From: Pseudomonadota bacterium
GTDB taxonomy: Bacteria > Bdellovibrionota_B > Oligoflexia > Silvanigrellales > Silvanigrellaceae
Reading direction: 5' to 3'
Assembly (NCBI GenBank): GCA_009926615.1
Contig: RFOM01000004.1
Span: 34,866-98,865 of the forward strand
DNA: 64,000 bases
Positions 19,527 to 28,706 of this stretch are shown piece by piece (the first letter of the stretch is position 1; the number at the start of each line of letters is the position of its first letter). The translations under genes and the position numbers were made by a program. Under the pieces are notes generated by a model. That model was not told the DNA's origin. It worked only from the letters and a program-made list of their open reading frames with translations, and did not search any database.

Positions 19527-20821
19527 GCCTTGAAAAGCCCGATTTTAATTCTTTTGAAAGCACGGTTGAAGCGCTGTTCTCCCGAGTTCGCGGCCACATC
19601 GAACCGGGGGCGCACCGGATCCAAAAATTGACCGGCAACGACAGGCTTTCCGCATTAACGAAAATCCCTGCGATTCTTGTCGGCGGTACGAACGGCAAGG
19701 GCACTGCATGTGCCCTGCTTGAAAAGACGTTCAGACTTCGCGGCTATAAGACCGCACTTTACACTTCACCGCACCTCGTCAGTCCAACCGAGCGAATCCG
19801 ATTGTGCGGACGACCGGTCAGTAAATCTTTATTTCTGAAATACTGCAGGCTGGTTTTTGAGGACGCTCAGGAGCATCTGCCCGACGCGACCTTTTTTGAA
19901 CTTATGACAGCGATTGCTTTTCATTATTTTGCAGACTCCGGTCCTGATGTTTTCGTGTGCGAGGTTGGCCTCGGCGGCAGACTTGATTCAACCAACGTCC
20001 TTTCTCCGCTGGTCAGTGTCCTGACAAGCATCGGTCTCGATCACACCGAATGGCTGGGTCCCGATGAATTCACCATCGGATTCGAAAAAAGTTTTATTTC
20101 CCGCCGGAACAGACCCCTCATTACAGGTGCGGTGAGTTCACAAGCCTTCGCAGGTATAAGCAAAGGAACTTCAATCACGGGTGCGCGGATTATCTCTCCG
20201 CGAGAGACACTTTTGTCCGGCCATCCGGATATCGCACCGGAAGCGGCAGCCCTCGCCGCAGAGGCTGCGCTGCAGTTGTCCGCCATGGAATCTTTCGGAA
20301 TTTCAGAAGCGGATATTGCAGAAGCAGCGGCGCAATGCCATTGGCCGGGACGATTCGACCTTAGAAAAGTTCAAGGGTGCCCCGTGCTTTTGGATGCAGC
20401 ACACAATCCGGACGGCATCGCATTTTTTCTGCGTGAATCGGCAAACCGGCCCCTACTTCGCGCTCTGCCGAAACCAAAAATAGTTGTGTACGCGAGTCTT
20501 GCCGACAAAGATTGGAAAAAGTGCCTCGAAATGCTGATTCCGGAAGCAACTGTCCTTATTTTGACCCAAACACAAAGTCCAAGAGCAGTTCCCGCAGAGG
20601 TCCTGATAAATTACATCAGATCCAAGAGACCTGAGTCAGAGTGCATCGGATTTGATTTATCCTCCGAGGCACTGGATCATGCTTTACGGGTGTCAGCCTC
20701 CGGTAACGGGAGCATTTCTGTTCTTGGCTCCCTGACGCTCATCGGTGAAGCATTGGAGCATTTCCGGTTACCTGTTTTTTCTGAATTTGACTCTGGAGAT
20801 TCATGCACCGTCAAATCATGA
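19523..20821 (+). CDS. folC: Folylpolyglutamate/dihydrofolate synthase
   Basis: This Mur-ligase-fold enzyme adds glutamate to folates and probably also makes dihydrofolate. The 432-residue product has the P-loop GGTNGKGTACALLE, the folate-binding SPHLVSPTERIR, CEVGLGGRLDSTN, and the linker into the C-terminal domain with LLDAAHNPDG. The ATG at 19523 overlaps the accD stop, and this fits the family's usual N-terminus better than a start at 19493. The 3' end overlaps lptD by 19 bases. Confidence 0.94.
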   Translation: MSLEKPDFNSFESTVEALFSRVRGHIEPGAHRIQKLTGNDRLSALTKIPAILVGGTNGKGTACALLEKTFRLRGYKTALYTSPHLVSPTERIRLCGRPVSKSLFLKYCRLVFEDAQEHLPDATFFELMTAIAFHYFADSGPDVFVCEVGLGGRLDSTNVLSPLVSVLTSIGLDHTEWLGPDEFTIGFEKSFISRRNRPLITGAVSSQAFAGISKGTSITGARIISPRETLLSGHPDIAPEAAALAAEAALQLSAMESFGISEADIAEAAAQCHWPGRFDLRKVQGCPVLLDAAHNPDGIAFFLRESANRPLLRALPKPKIVVYASLADKDWKKCLEMLIPEATVLILTQTQSPRAVPAEVLINYIRSKRPESECIGFDLSSEALDHALRVSASGNGSISVLGSLTLIGEALEHFRLPVFSEFDSGDSCTVKS

Positions 20822-23802
20822 GACCATCGGCATGGACGTTGCAGCGCACAAGTCTGCTTGTGCTCTGGTGTCTGTCTCTTCAGGCACAGGTCGCCAAGCC
20901 CCAGTTGTTTTCAGGCAGTCAGTCGACTGTTTACTATGACGCGGATGAGATCAATCTCGACAAAGAAACAGGCAACCTGAAAGCCAAAGGCAATGCATTT
21001 GTTCTGTTGGGCAACATCTTTATCAGTGCCGACTCGTTTGAATACCGTAAGACAAATAAAATCATAATCGCAGAAGGCGGAGTGCGTCTTGTCAGGAACC
21101 GTGAACGGATCGGCGCCTCGCGGATCGTCATCAATGAAGAAACCAGTGAAGCAAGAATGGACGACGTTGAAATATTCGCCGATCCCAAAGATTCGGAAGC
21201 CAGAATCAACGAGGAAGTTCTTGGATTCTCCAGTGCAGAAATAGCCTTCGAAGTCGCACGTCAGGAACGGTCGCGGGAAATCACTATTGAATTGACGGAA
21301 ATCCGCTCGCTGTTTCCGAATCTCCGTCGCCATAATTCTCCCGCTGCAAAACAGGCAGAGGAGAGAAAACTGATCGCGCGATATTCGCAATTGCTGGAAA
21401 GGCTGATCAGAACCCGTTACCAGCCGTCAGATGCGCTTCGCGATTTGCCGCCCGACGCCCGTACGCGGATCGAAAACCGCAGGGAGGCTGTCCGCACCTT
21501 TGCGACCAAAGATCCGGAGCTCGCCAAAAAGATTGCCGGACTGCAGCGGGTTCCCGGATATTTGAGCATGAAGGCGCATCGCGTCTTTCAAAATTCGAAT
21601 CAGGATATGGACGTTGAGAAGGCATCACTGACCACATGCAGGTGTTCACCGGATGAAAATCCCGCATGGGGTTTGAGTGCCTCGCGGGCATTTGTCGAAC
21701 CGAACGAGTACATCACTCTTTACGGAACGACACTCGAAGTCGCACGATTTCCGCTGGCCTACAGCCCTTGGTTCAAGATGCCCATCAAGACCAAACGCCA
21801 GTCAGGCTTTCTTTTGCCTGCGTTTTATCTGAGCCGCTCAGGCGATGCCGCGACCTTTCCCTATTATCTCACGCTTGGCGAGCATGCCGACTCAACGCTG
21901 ACATTCACGTATTTTTCTGCGCGGGGACCAAGGCTTGAGACAGAGTCCCGATATTATCTTTCGGACGAAAGCAAGACGATCGTGCACGGTGAAGTTCTGC
22001 GGCAAAAAGCTGATCCGCGTGTCAGCTCTTCCATCGAACCCAATTACCGCTGGGCGTGGAACGCACAGTCAAACTTGCCTCTGGCGCGCAGAACTTCGGT
22101 AAAATTTGATTTTGAACGACTCAGTGACCAAAGATATTTTTCCGATCTGACAAAAGAACCGGGGACGACGCAGGATTTGTTTACTCCGCAAATCATCGTG
22201 GAGCGGTTTCTTCATCAGAGCGCTGCATTAGAGCATTCTGCCGAAGCGTTTGCACTGACTGCGCAATTGCAAAAGCCGATTGACGTCTTCAACGAAAATC
22301 CGAAAAACCTGCCTTCAAGAAGTCCTCGAATCGATTTCAGCATACATCCGCGTTCAATCGGTGAAACCGGATTGGCGTGGGAAGGTCGAACTGCATACGA
22401 AAATATCGTGCAGGAAGAACCCTTCAATTCTTCTCCGATCAGAACGGGACTGGCCGGCAACCGCCGGACGGCAAAATTGCGGACCCAATACACCCCGCTT
22501 CCAAGCCGGTTTTTAAACTTCAGGCTTGCGGGTGAACTTGGACACGTTCGCTACAACACAAAGACTTTCAACGGTGAACTCAATTACGGACAGGCTGAAA
22601 TAGCGACCGACATTCCGTTCTATGCAAACGTCTACAGGAGCCGCAGATCGGATTCGGCGGAAACTTTATTCAGACATAATTTTACGCCGTTCGCATCTGT
22701 CAGATGGATCCCCGAAGTTCGCCGCTCAGAAAAATATCCGGACATCTACTCAACATTTTATACAGCTGACAACATTGCAAGAGCCCAGCTTCTCGAATTC
22801 GGATTCAACACCGACCTTCAGATTACCAAAGACGAATTCAAATCAGCCGAACGACCCGACGTGCAAAGCACGGCAACCGGCGCACAGCCGTCAGCACCGG
22901 CAAATGAAAATATGCTGTTTGCCGTCCTGCAGACGACGCCTCCTGCTGCCCCTCACGAACGCAGCCAGTTTCTGTTCGGCATGACCACCCAAAAGCGCAG
23001 TCAGGAGGTCTTTCAGAAGTGGGCGGAAACTGAAATTGAGCAGTTTATGGAAGAACTCAAAGCTGCCGAAAAAGGTGCCGACATGCGTTTCGTCACCGTT
23101 CAGGCAAAATCGTGGAGACGTTCAACAACCGAAAGTGCCAGACCCGTCGGTTTTTCAATCCGGAGCAGCTATAACTTCGAGGCCGTGCGCACAGCACAGG
23201 AGCAAAACAGAAATCTTCAGCCGGGACAAACACCCGTCAGTCCGGCCCCGTGGGGCGAAATCAACGGTTCACTCGGCCTTTCTGCACATCCGCTTTTGCC
23301 GGTCTCGGGTTCGCTCACGCGCATCTGGCAACCCGCATGGCGCAGATTCAGAGAAGAACACGCAAGCGTAGAGGTTTCTGCGCCCTTTGGATTTTCAACC
23401 GGCTTCTCACGTTCAACAGTGCGTTCCGAAGCTGTTGATGCCACGGGAAACAAAACTTTTCCTCAGGAGAACCTGTGGGGAGTGGATTCAACTTACCAGC
23501 CCAAGCCGTGGCTGAAGTTTCAGGCACAGTATCGCAGGAACGTTAAACCTCAACCCGCGCCGGCACCTGAATTTGAATACAGTGCCCTGCAAAAAATTAC
23601 GCTTTTGGGCTTTCAGGACTGCGTCGATATTACCCTTCAAAGATACAAGGATCGCGAAGTTCGCGAGCGGCTTGCAACTTGGACACTCGGATTGAATTTA
23701 ATCTTTCTCGGACAGCAGCGTCAGGTCGATTCACTTGGAAGAGTCGTCGACAGGGCGATCAAAAGTCAGTTGAACAGAACGCAGAATTCTATTCCCCGAT
23801 GA
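20803..23802 (+). CDS. lptD: LPS-assembly protein LptD
   Basis: This is the outer-membrane barrel that, with LptE, inserts LPS into the outer leaflet. The 999-residue product has a signal peptide, an OstA-like N-terminal domain (YYDADEINLDKETGNLKAKG), then the barrel. Cysteines in TTCRC (residues 279 and 281) and QDCVD (residue 940) match the positions of the inter-domain disulphides of E. coli LptD, although the C-terminal side has one Cys instead of two adjacent ones. A charged helical segment of about 100 residues (roughly 150-250) interrupts the OstA domain. GGAG lies four bases before the ATG. The stop overlaps the convergent murA stop by 14 bases. Confidence 0.88.
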   Translation: MHRQIMRPSAWTLQRTSLLVLWCLSLQAQVAKPQLFSGSQSTVYYDADEINLDKETGNLKAKGNAFVLLGNIFISADSFEYRKTNKIIIAEGGVRLVRNRERIGASRIVINEETSEARMDDVEIFADPKDSEARINEEVLGFSSAEIAFEVARQERSREITIELTEIRSLFPNLRRHNSPAAKQAEERKLIARYSQLLERLIRTRYQPSDALRDLPPDARTRIENRREAVRTFATKDPELAKKIAGLQRVPGYLSMKAHRVFQNSNQDMDVEKASLTTCRCSPDENPAWGLSASRAFVEPNEYITLYGTTLEVARFPLAYSPWFKMPIKTKRQSGFLLPAFYLSRSGDAATFPYYLTLGEHADSTLTFTYFSARGPRLETESRYYLSDESKTIVHGEVLRQKADPRVSSSIEPNYRWAWNAQSNLPLARRTSVKFDFERLSDQRYFSDLTKEPGTTQDLFTPQIIVERFLHQSAALEHSAEAFALTAQLQKPIDVFNENPKNLPSRSPRIDFSIHPRSIGETGLAWEGRTAYENIVQEEPFNSSPIRTGLAGNRRTAKLRTQYTPLPSRFLNFRLAGELGHVRYNTKTFNGELNYGQAEIATDIPFYANVYRSRRSDSAETLFRHNFTPFASVRWIPEVRRSEKYPDIYSTFYTADNIARAQLLEFGFNTDLQITKDEFKSAERPDVQSTATGAQPSAPANENMLFAVLQTTPPAAPHERSQFLFGMTTQKRSQEVFQKWAETEIEQFMEELKAAEKGADMRFVTVQAKSWRRSTTESARPVGFSIRSSYNFEAVRTAQEQNRNLQPGQTPVSPAPWGEINGSLGLSAHPLLPVSGSLTRIWQPAWRRFREEHASVEVSAPFGFSTGFSRSTVRSEAVDATGNKTFPQENLWGVDSTYQPKPWLKFQAQYRRNVKPQPAPAPEFEYSALQKITLLGFQDCVDITLQRYKDREVRERLATWTLGLNLIFLGQQRQVDSLGRVVDRAIKSQLNRTQNSIPR

Positions 23803-25123
23803 GCTGAACATCCGCGCCCATGGCCTGAAGTTTGGGCACGAGATGATCATATTTTCTCTGCAACTCCTGAATGTTTGTCAAACGGGTCACACCGGAAGCC
23901 ACCAGACCCGCAACAACGAGACACATCCCCGCACGAATGTCCGTGGGCAACCTGAACTGCCCTCCCGCAAGCGGAGTCGGTCCCTGAATAATTGCGGAGT
24001 GCACGAAGTTTCTGTTTTTAAACCGGCAGGGTGCTTCACCCAGACAACACGAAAACAAAGAAATGTTGGCTCCCATCTGATTGAGAAATTGGGTGTAGCC
24101 AAGACGGTCTTCAAAAATTGTTTCATGGAGAATGCTGGTGCCCTCCGCCTGCGTGAACAGAACCATAAAAGGCTGCTGCCAGTCGGTCATAAAACCGGGG
24201 TGCACTTCGACTTCGATATGTGACGCACGAAGGCGGCCGTTCTTCGGTGCGCTCACAAATACACCCTCGGAATTCACGCGGAACTCCGCGCCCATTCTCT
24301 GAATGTAGTTCAGAAAACTGTAAACAGGATCATGGGGAAGTTTTTCGATGAGAACGTCACCGCCGGTGGCAAGCGCAGCAACTGCAAAGGAAACTGCCTG
24401 ATTGCGATCGGGCATGACCCTCAATTCGCATCCGCGCAGCTTGGCTACACCCTGAATTATGAAAGTACGGTTGGCGTTGACGACTATGTCAGCTCCCATC
24501 TTCTGGAGCATCTTTACAAGTTCAAGAATCTCAGGCTCGACGGCGGCGTTTTCAATGACAGTGCGGCCGCGCGCGAGGACAGCGGTGATAATGAGATTTT
24601 CCGTGGTCATCACACTCGGAAAAGGCATGGTAATATGCGCGCCGTGCAGTCCCCCGTCACCGACGCTCATGTGGTAACAGCCGTCTTCGATCTCGACGTT
24701 CGCACCCATTTCCTGAAGGCCGCGTATATGAAAATCAACAGGCCGCTTGCCTATTTTATCGCCGCCCAAAGTGGCCGCGAGAGTGACTTTTTTAAATCTG
24801 TGAAGAAGAGGACCTGCCGCGAGAATTGCAATCCGGTTGCGCTCGCAAAGCTGTTTCGAGAGCACACTCTTGTCAATCGTCCTGCCTGTCAGCCTTACGG
24901 TTTTTTCATCAAGATATTCAACCTGACCGCCCAAAGCTGCAAACAAATCCTCTACCATGCGGCGCTCGTTGACTTCCGGAGCACCTTTGATCAGGACAGG
25001 TTCATCGGTCAGCATTGCAGCCATGATGCATTTGGTGACCTGATTGGAACTTCCGGCAATCGAAACCCTGCCTCCGGTCAGTCGCCTTCCGCCTGTAATC
25101 TGAATGATAGATTCTTTGCTCAC
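23789..25123 (-). CDS. murA: MurA-family enolpyruvyl transferase with altered active site
   Basis: The protein belongs to the UDP-GlcNAc 1-carboxyvinyltransferase family, which catalyses the first committed peptidoglycan step. At 444 residues it has the two-domain inside-out fold with [14 protein letters not shown] (catalytic Asp305 equivalent), the Arg120 equivalent in KRPVD and DIRAG (Arg397 equivalent). Two normally key residues differ. The Lys22 position (GAKNA in E. coli) reads GSSNQ, with Ser26. The Cys115 position reads GGDKIG, with Asp122, a change known elsewhere to give fosfomycin resistance. The start is GTG at 25123 behind GGGAG, eight bases upstream. It could be the sole MurA or a divergent paralogue; the window does not decide. 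Confidence 0.85.
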   Translation of the reverse strand: MSKESIIQITGGRRLTGGRVSIAGSSNQVTKCIMAAMLTDEPVLIKGAPEVNERRMVEDLFAALGGQVEYLDEKTVRLTGRTIDKSVLSKQLCERNRIAILAAGPLLHRFKKVTLAATLGGDKIGKRPVDFHIRGLQEMGANVEIEDGCYHMSVGDGGLHGAHITMPFPSVMTTENLIITAVLARGRTVIENAAVEPEILELVKMLQKMGADIVVNANRTFIIQGVAKLRGCELRVMPDRNQAVSFAVAALATGGDVLIEKLPHDPVYSFLNYIQRMGAEFRVNSEGVFVSAPKNGRLRASHIEVEVHPGFMTDWQQPFMVLFTQAEGTSILHETIFEDRLGYTQFLNQMGANISLFSCCLGEAPCRFKNRNFVHSAIIQGPTPLAGGQFRLPTDIRAGMCLVVAGLVASGVTRLTNIQELQRKYDHLVPKLQAMGADVQLIGE

Positions 25124-25153
25124 TATGAATTCTCCCGACGTTCCACACAAAAC

Positions 25154-25183
25154 AGAATAGGTGGAAAGTGTCTCAAAAAACAA
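25154..25183 (-). promoter_or_regulatory. Candidate murA promoter
   Basis: On the minus strand, TTGTTT (25183-25178) and TATTCT (25159-25154) are spaced by 18 bases, about 30 bases before the GTG start. A second perfect TATAAT lies at 25192-25187 but without a clear -35, so read-through from the tRNA gene is also possible. Confidence 0.42.
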
Positions 25184-25207
25184 GGGATTATAAATGAGGA
25201 GAGAAAA

Positions 25208-25284
25208 TGGTGGGTGCTTAGGGACTCGAACCCCAGACCCTCGCCTTGTAAGGGCGACGCTCTAACCAACTGAGCTAAGCACCC
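25208..25284 (-). tRNA. tRNA-Val (anticodon UAC)
   Basis: This is a 77-base cloverleaf on the minus strand. The acceptor strands GGGTGCT (25284-25278) and AGCACCC (25218-25212) pair fully, the discriminator is A, and CCA is encoded at 25210-25208. The D arm is TAGCTCAGTTGGTTAGAGC, the anticodon stem TCGCC/GGCGA encloses the loop CTTACAA with anticodon TAC (valine, GUA), and the T arm has GGGGTTCGAGTCCC. Confidence 0.97.
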
Positions 25285-25298
25285 TGAGGTTGAAACTT

Positions 25299-25328
25299 GA
25301 CCTAGCCCTGAATCGGTCCCCGAGTCAA
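25299..25328 (-). promoter_or_regulatory. Candidate tRNA-Val promoter
   Basis: Minus-strand TTGACT (25328-25323) and TAGGTC (25304-25299) are 18 bases apart, placing the transcript start just before the tRNA 5' end. The -35 overlaps the stop of the upstream membrane-protein gene. The -10 matches poorly. Confidence 0.4.
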
Positions 25329-26029
25329 GCGTCTTCGAAAGAATCAGGGTGGGAATTCGGGTTTCGCACAAAAAGCCAAAAAAGCGAAAAAAAAGTCGCA
25401 AGCAGTAGAAGTCCTTCCCAGCCCTCCAGCTCAAGCAGATTCTGACTCTCTACCAACGCGAGGGTAAAGGCGAGGGCAGTCACAAACCAGCTTCCGGTCA
25501 CAACCCACAGACAACTCATAAACCGATGTCTGCGTTCGAGAAAAAATCTCGCCGAGGGAATATCACGATACCGCATTCTGTATTCTCTGAATTTTGCATG
25601 CCAGAAACGCGCAAAAAGAACGGTGACCATAATTTTTCCGCAAATCAGATACAAAAGCGGCTGAATCATCGACTGCCTTGCGACGGATGCATAAGCCGCC
25701 CCAAACAGGATCAACACCGCCGTTTCGGCGACACCGGCTGCCTGCGCCGCCTCCGTCAGATACAGACAAAGCATGGACAGCGCGAAATTGAGAAAAAGCA
25801 GCAAGACAAGTGCGGAACCGAAAATCAACCAAAAACGCAACGGCTGAGCGGCTTCCGCGAACAAAATCTCCAGTCCTGCAACTTCCACAAAACACATCGC
25901 GGCAACGGCCAGAACGAGAGCCGGAATGACAATAAAAAGAAAAGTTCTCGCACGGACAAGACCGGAAACAAACTCACGGAGCATAACAACAAATACAGTC
26001 AATGTTTTTGCAGGAGAATAATATCTCAT
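25325..26029 (-). CDS. Integral membrane protein, unknown function
   Basis: This 234-residue protein has about six hydrophobic spans, for example FLFIVIPALVLAVAAMCFV, FWLIFGSALVLLLFLNFAL and GLLLLATFFSLFWLFV, with short polar loops and a basic stretch (RMRYRDIPSARFFLERRHR) near the middle. I do not recognise a family. The ATG overlaps the stop of the preceding gene (ATGA), with GGGG seven bases upstream. Confidence 0.65.
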   Translation of the reverse strand: MRYYSPAKTLTVFVVMLREFVSGLVRARTFLFIVIPALVLAVAAMCFVEVAGLEILFAEAAQPLRFWLIFGSALVLLLFLNFALSMLCLYLTEAAQAAGVAETAVLILFGAAYASVARQSMIQPLLYLICGKIMVTVLFARFWHAKFREYRMRYRDIPSARFFLERRHRFMSCLWVVTGSWFVTALAFTLALVESQNLLELEGWEGLLLLATFFSLFWLFVRNPNSHPDSFEDA

Positions 26030-27018
26030 GAAACAACCCCGCCGCTCCTTTTTTCATTCTGCAGCAAAGCTTCGCCCCGTGCCAAAGCCTCGCAGAGTCT
26101 GTCCCACGCTCCGCGCCGGAGCACGTCCTGAACACCAAAATTGATATTTTTACGGCTGACTCCAGAGCGCCAGCGGTACTCTCCGGCGGTCACGGTCTGA
26201 CGCTCCCTTTCAACAGGCAGCAGCGGCTGCTTTGCAATTAAACAAAGGCCCAACCCAAGTTCATCAATGACCGAAAGAAACGCCTCAAACCATGCATTGC
26301 GCTCCGAATGAAATCCGGCGGGTGAGAGTTCCGGACCGTTGAGGGCCAAAACTGCCATTTCCGGAAATGTATCGGAGTCGGATTTGCCGAGCATGTTGCG
26401 GAGAGCTGAAATGTGTCCTGCTTTGTACGAGCCTTCTGCCGCCGAGCGCATGACCAGTGTGAAACGCTCGTTGTCCGTCAATGCTGACAATTCGATCACC
26501 CTTGCCCACCAGCGCAGGGTCTGCAGCTGTTCAGGCTCAAGGCGGCTTTCTCGCAATTCGTTGACCCATTCGGCCTGCTGCCTCGGACGATAACCGCCCG
26601 CAGCCGCCTTCCACATCCAAGTCATTAAAATATCGATAAATTCATCTTGATTTTCGACCTTTTGAAAAACATTAAGTCTGTGAATTGAGGACGGACGCAA
26701 TAACGCGCCCGCCTTTTTAATCTCCCATGAAGCTTCGAGAATGGGAGCAAAATTAAGAGCCCGTCCCCGCATGCAGGCGCACCTGATTGCGCGGGAGGGG
26801 GCCGCCGGCCGGTGAGCCTCCAAAAAAGACCAGCCCCCGCAGGCCTGCTTTGTGTCAGATTTCTGACAGGGAAATTGAGCCGGTGTCAAAACTCCGCGCT
26901 CCTCACCCGAGCTCTGCCCCGACCATCCCTCCGCCGGAAAATTTTCGGCAAGACCGAGCAATGCCGCGCGGGTGGCCTTAATCCAGTCTCTTTGCTTTTC
27001 ACCAATACCATCCGCCAT
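26026..27018 (-). CDS. Unknown cytoplasmic protein
   Basis: With the start at the MADG codon (27018, GAGGTG eight to ten bases upstream) this is a 330-residue protein without signal peptide or membrane span. It has a Cys-containing loop (ACGGWS...IRCACMRG) in the first third and a mostly helical remainder. An extension to 27198 would read through the divergent regulatory region and is unlikely. The gene is coupled by ATGA to the membrane protein downstream. No family is recognised. Confidence 0.6.
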   Translation of the reverse strand: MADGIGEKQRDWIKATRAALLGLAENFPAEGWSGQSSGEERGVLTPAQFPCQKSDTKQACGGWSFLEAHRPAAPSRAIRCACMRGRALNFAPILEASWEIKKAGALLRPSSIHRLNVFQKVENQDEFIDILMTWMWKAAAGGYRPRQQAEWVNELRESRLEPEQLQTLRWWARVIELSALTDNERFTLVMRSAAEGSYKAGHISALRNMLGKSDSDTFPEMAVLALNGPELSPAGFHSERNAWFEAFLSVIDELGLGLCLIAKQPLLPVERERQTVTAGEYRWRSGVSRKNINFGVQDVLRRGAWDRLCEALARGEALLQNEKRSGGVVS

Positions 27019-27222
27019 AGACTGCCCACCTCGGCATTGAATTGACATTTGAGCACATCTGGCCTTTTGTCTGCGGCTGGCTGTCTTGTTATCGTTTAAA
27101 CGAGTGACTTCCAAGGGGTGGACCGGTGAGCGGCACAAAGAGCCTGAAACTCGGGTGAAGCACTTAAATTGCTGACACTTAACTCCGATGCAGAACATAT
27201 TAGGGGTTTGGAGTAGTTGATT
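27019..27222. other. 204-base divergent intergenic region
   Basis: This separates the minus-strand unknown gene and the plus-strand L,D-transpeptidase, so it should hold two promoters. A perfect TTGACA lies at 27042-27047 but its -10 partner at 17 bases (TTTTGT) is poor. A 12-base perfect palindrome TCGTTTAAACGA sits at 27092-27103 and could be an operator. I see no terminator and no small gene. Confidence 0.4.
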
Positions 27223-28668
27223 ATGATTAACGCAGACGACGCCAACGTGACACGGTTAAAAGCGGGCAAATCCCGGCGAATCGTGCTCAAGTCGCTGTCA
27301 CTTATAGCTTATTTTGCTTTCTCCGCGACCCAATCGGCGGTTGCGAATGAGACTCAGGTTAAGGCGACGTCAAATCAGGGTGAAACCCGCAGCAAGCTCA
27401 TCACAGGTGCAGTTCCCAAGGCAGATGCGGATGAACCCCGCAAAGAAGACACCCGAAAGGATAAAGCGGCCGTTCCGGCATCAAAAGCACCCGCAACGAA
27501 ACCTGAGCCCGAAAAAACCGAAGGCGAGGAAACTGCAGATTCCGAATCCGCTCCTCACTCCAAGCCTGCAGCCGTCGCAGTGCCGGTTGCCGCCGGTCCG
27601 GAAAAGCCCATCGGGCACAGCCTGAAGTCTCCGGAGGCTCAAAAACGAATCGAAATGATGATGGCCAATGCGCATCAGGACGGAAAAGTCGGACCGCTTG
27701 TGGCCGCTCCGGCCCCGACAAAAGGAACCCAGCCGCTCGTCAACGGCCGCTACGGCTTCAGTGCGAACGGCATGTTTCAGGGGGTGCCGAAGGCCCTCGT
27801 CAGTTTGGGCAGCAACACGCCGGCATACGCTTTTGTGGTGGAAAAACTCCATCACCGCATGTCGGTCTTCAAGCTCAACGACAACGGCAAATACGAAATT
27901 GTGAAAGCATACCGCGCCATCAGCGGACGCGATCCGGGTGATAAAGTGTCGCGCGGAGACCTGCGCACACCCGAGGGCATATACTTCATCACCGGCCGAC
28001 TGAACGACGAAGAACTGCCGCCCAAATACGGCAGGATGGCGTTCACTCTCGACTATCCGAATATCTACGACAAACGACAGCGCAAATCAGGCTCAGGGAT
28101 CTGGATCCACGCAACCGACGATCCCCTTCGCCTGCAGAAACCGTTTGATACCGAAGGATGTGTCGTTCTCAGCAATGAGGACATCGCTGATCTCGAAAAG
28201 TACATAAACTTCTTCGAGGTTCCTGTCGTGATCACCAAGGAAATGACTTCCGTGGCCGAAGAAGAGCTGATTCCGACGCGCAAAAAAGCGCTCGAAATGG
28301 TCGACGCGTGGAGAATGGCGTGGGAATCGTCCAGCTTCGAGTCGTACATGTCCTACTACTCAAAAAACTTCAGGTCCTTGGGCAAGAACAAGGATCAATG
28401 GCAGAATTTTAAGTCACAACTCAGCAGCGAACGGAGCACCGGAATTCAGGTCTCAATCAGCGAGCCGAAAATTGTGGCTTTTGAAGACCAGCTGCTGGTC
28501 GTCTTCTTTCAGGAATACCGCTCCAAACAGCATTCAGATTTTGGAAAGAAGTTTCTTTATCTGCAGTGGGAAGGCGACAGATACAGAATTATCGCCGAGA
28601 AATGGTACAAATCGCCACGCACTGAAACTGCTTTAAGGTCCCTCAGGAATCCGTCCAAGCAGCTGTAA
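27223..28668 (+). CDS. L,D-transpeptidase/carboxypeptidase (YkuD) with NTF2-like tail
   Basis: This is an exported peptidoglycan enzyme acting on L,D bonds of stem peptides. The 481-residue product has an N-terminal membrane signal (SLSLIAYFAFSATQSAVA), an Ala/Pro/Lys/Glu-rich linker to about residue 150, and a YkuD catalytic domain with H296 (GIWIHATDD) and C313 in TEGCVVLS. A C-terminal NTF2-like domain runs from about residue 350 (ALEMVDAWRMAWESSSF onward). The Ser of the usual SxGC is Thr310. The YkuD plus NTF2 order is that of Helicobacter Csd6 and Campylobacter Pgp2, which trim peptides. The start is the ATG behind GGAG nine bases away. Confidence 0.87.
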   Translation: MINADDANVTRLKAGKSRRIVLKSLSLIAYFAFSATQSAVANETQVKATSNQGETRSKLITGAVPKADADEPRKEDTRKDKAAVPASKAPATKPEPEKTEGEETADSESAPHSKPAAVAVPVAAGPEKPIGHSLKSPEAQKRIEMMMANAHQDGKVGPLVAAPAPTKGTQPLVNGRYGFSANGMFQGVPKALVSLGSNTPAYAFVVEKLHHRMSVFKLNDNGKYEIVKAYRAISGRDPGDKVSRGDLRTPEGIYFITGRLNDEELPPKYGRMAFTLDYPNIYDKRQRKSGSGIWIHATDDPLRLQKPFDTEGCVVLSNEDIADLEKYINFFEVPVVITKEMTSVAEEELIPTRKKALEMVDAWRMAWESSSFESYMSYYSKNFRSLGKNKDQWQNFKSQLSSERSTGIQVSISEPKIVAFEDQLLVVFFQEYRSKQHSDFGKKFLYLQWEGDRYRIIAEKWYKSPRTETALRSLRNPSKQL

Positions 28669-28706
28669 GAAACACGTAAAAGCGGCACAGAGGAGGTGCA
28701 GCTGAC

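Noticed and set aside
24332..25273. A 313-codon plus-strand open frame across murA
   Set aside because: It is antisense to murA and runs into the tRNA-Val gene; the product is low-complexity and unlike a protein family.
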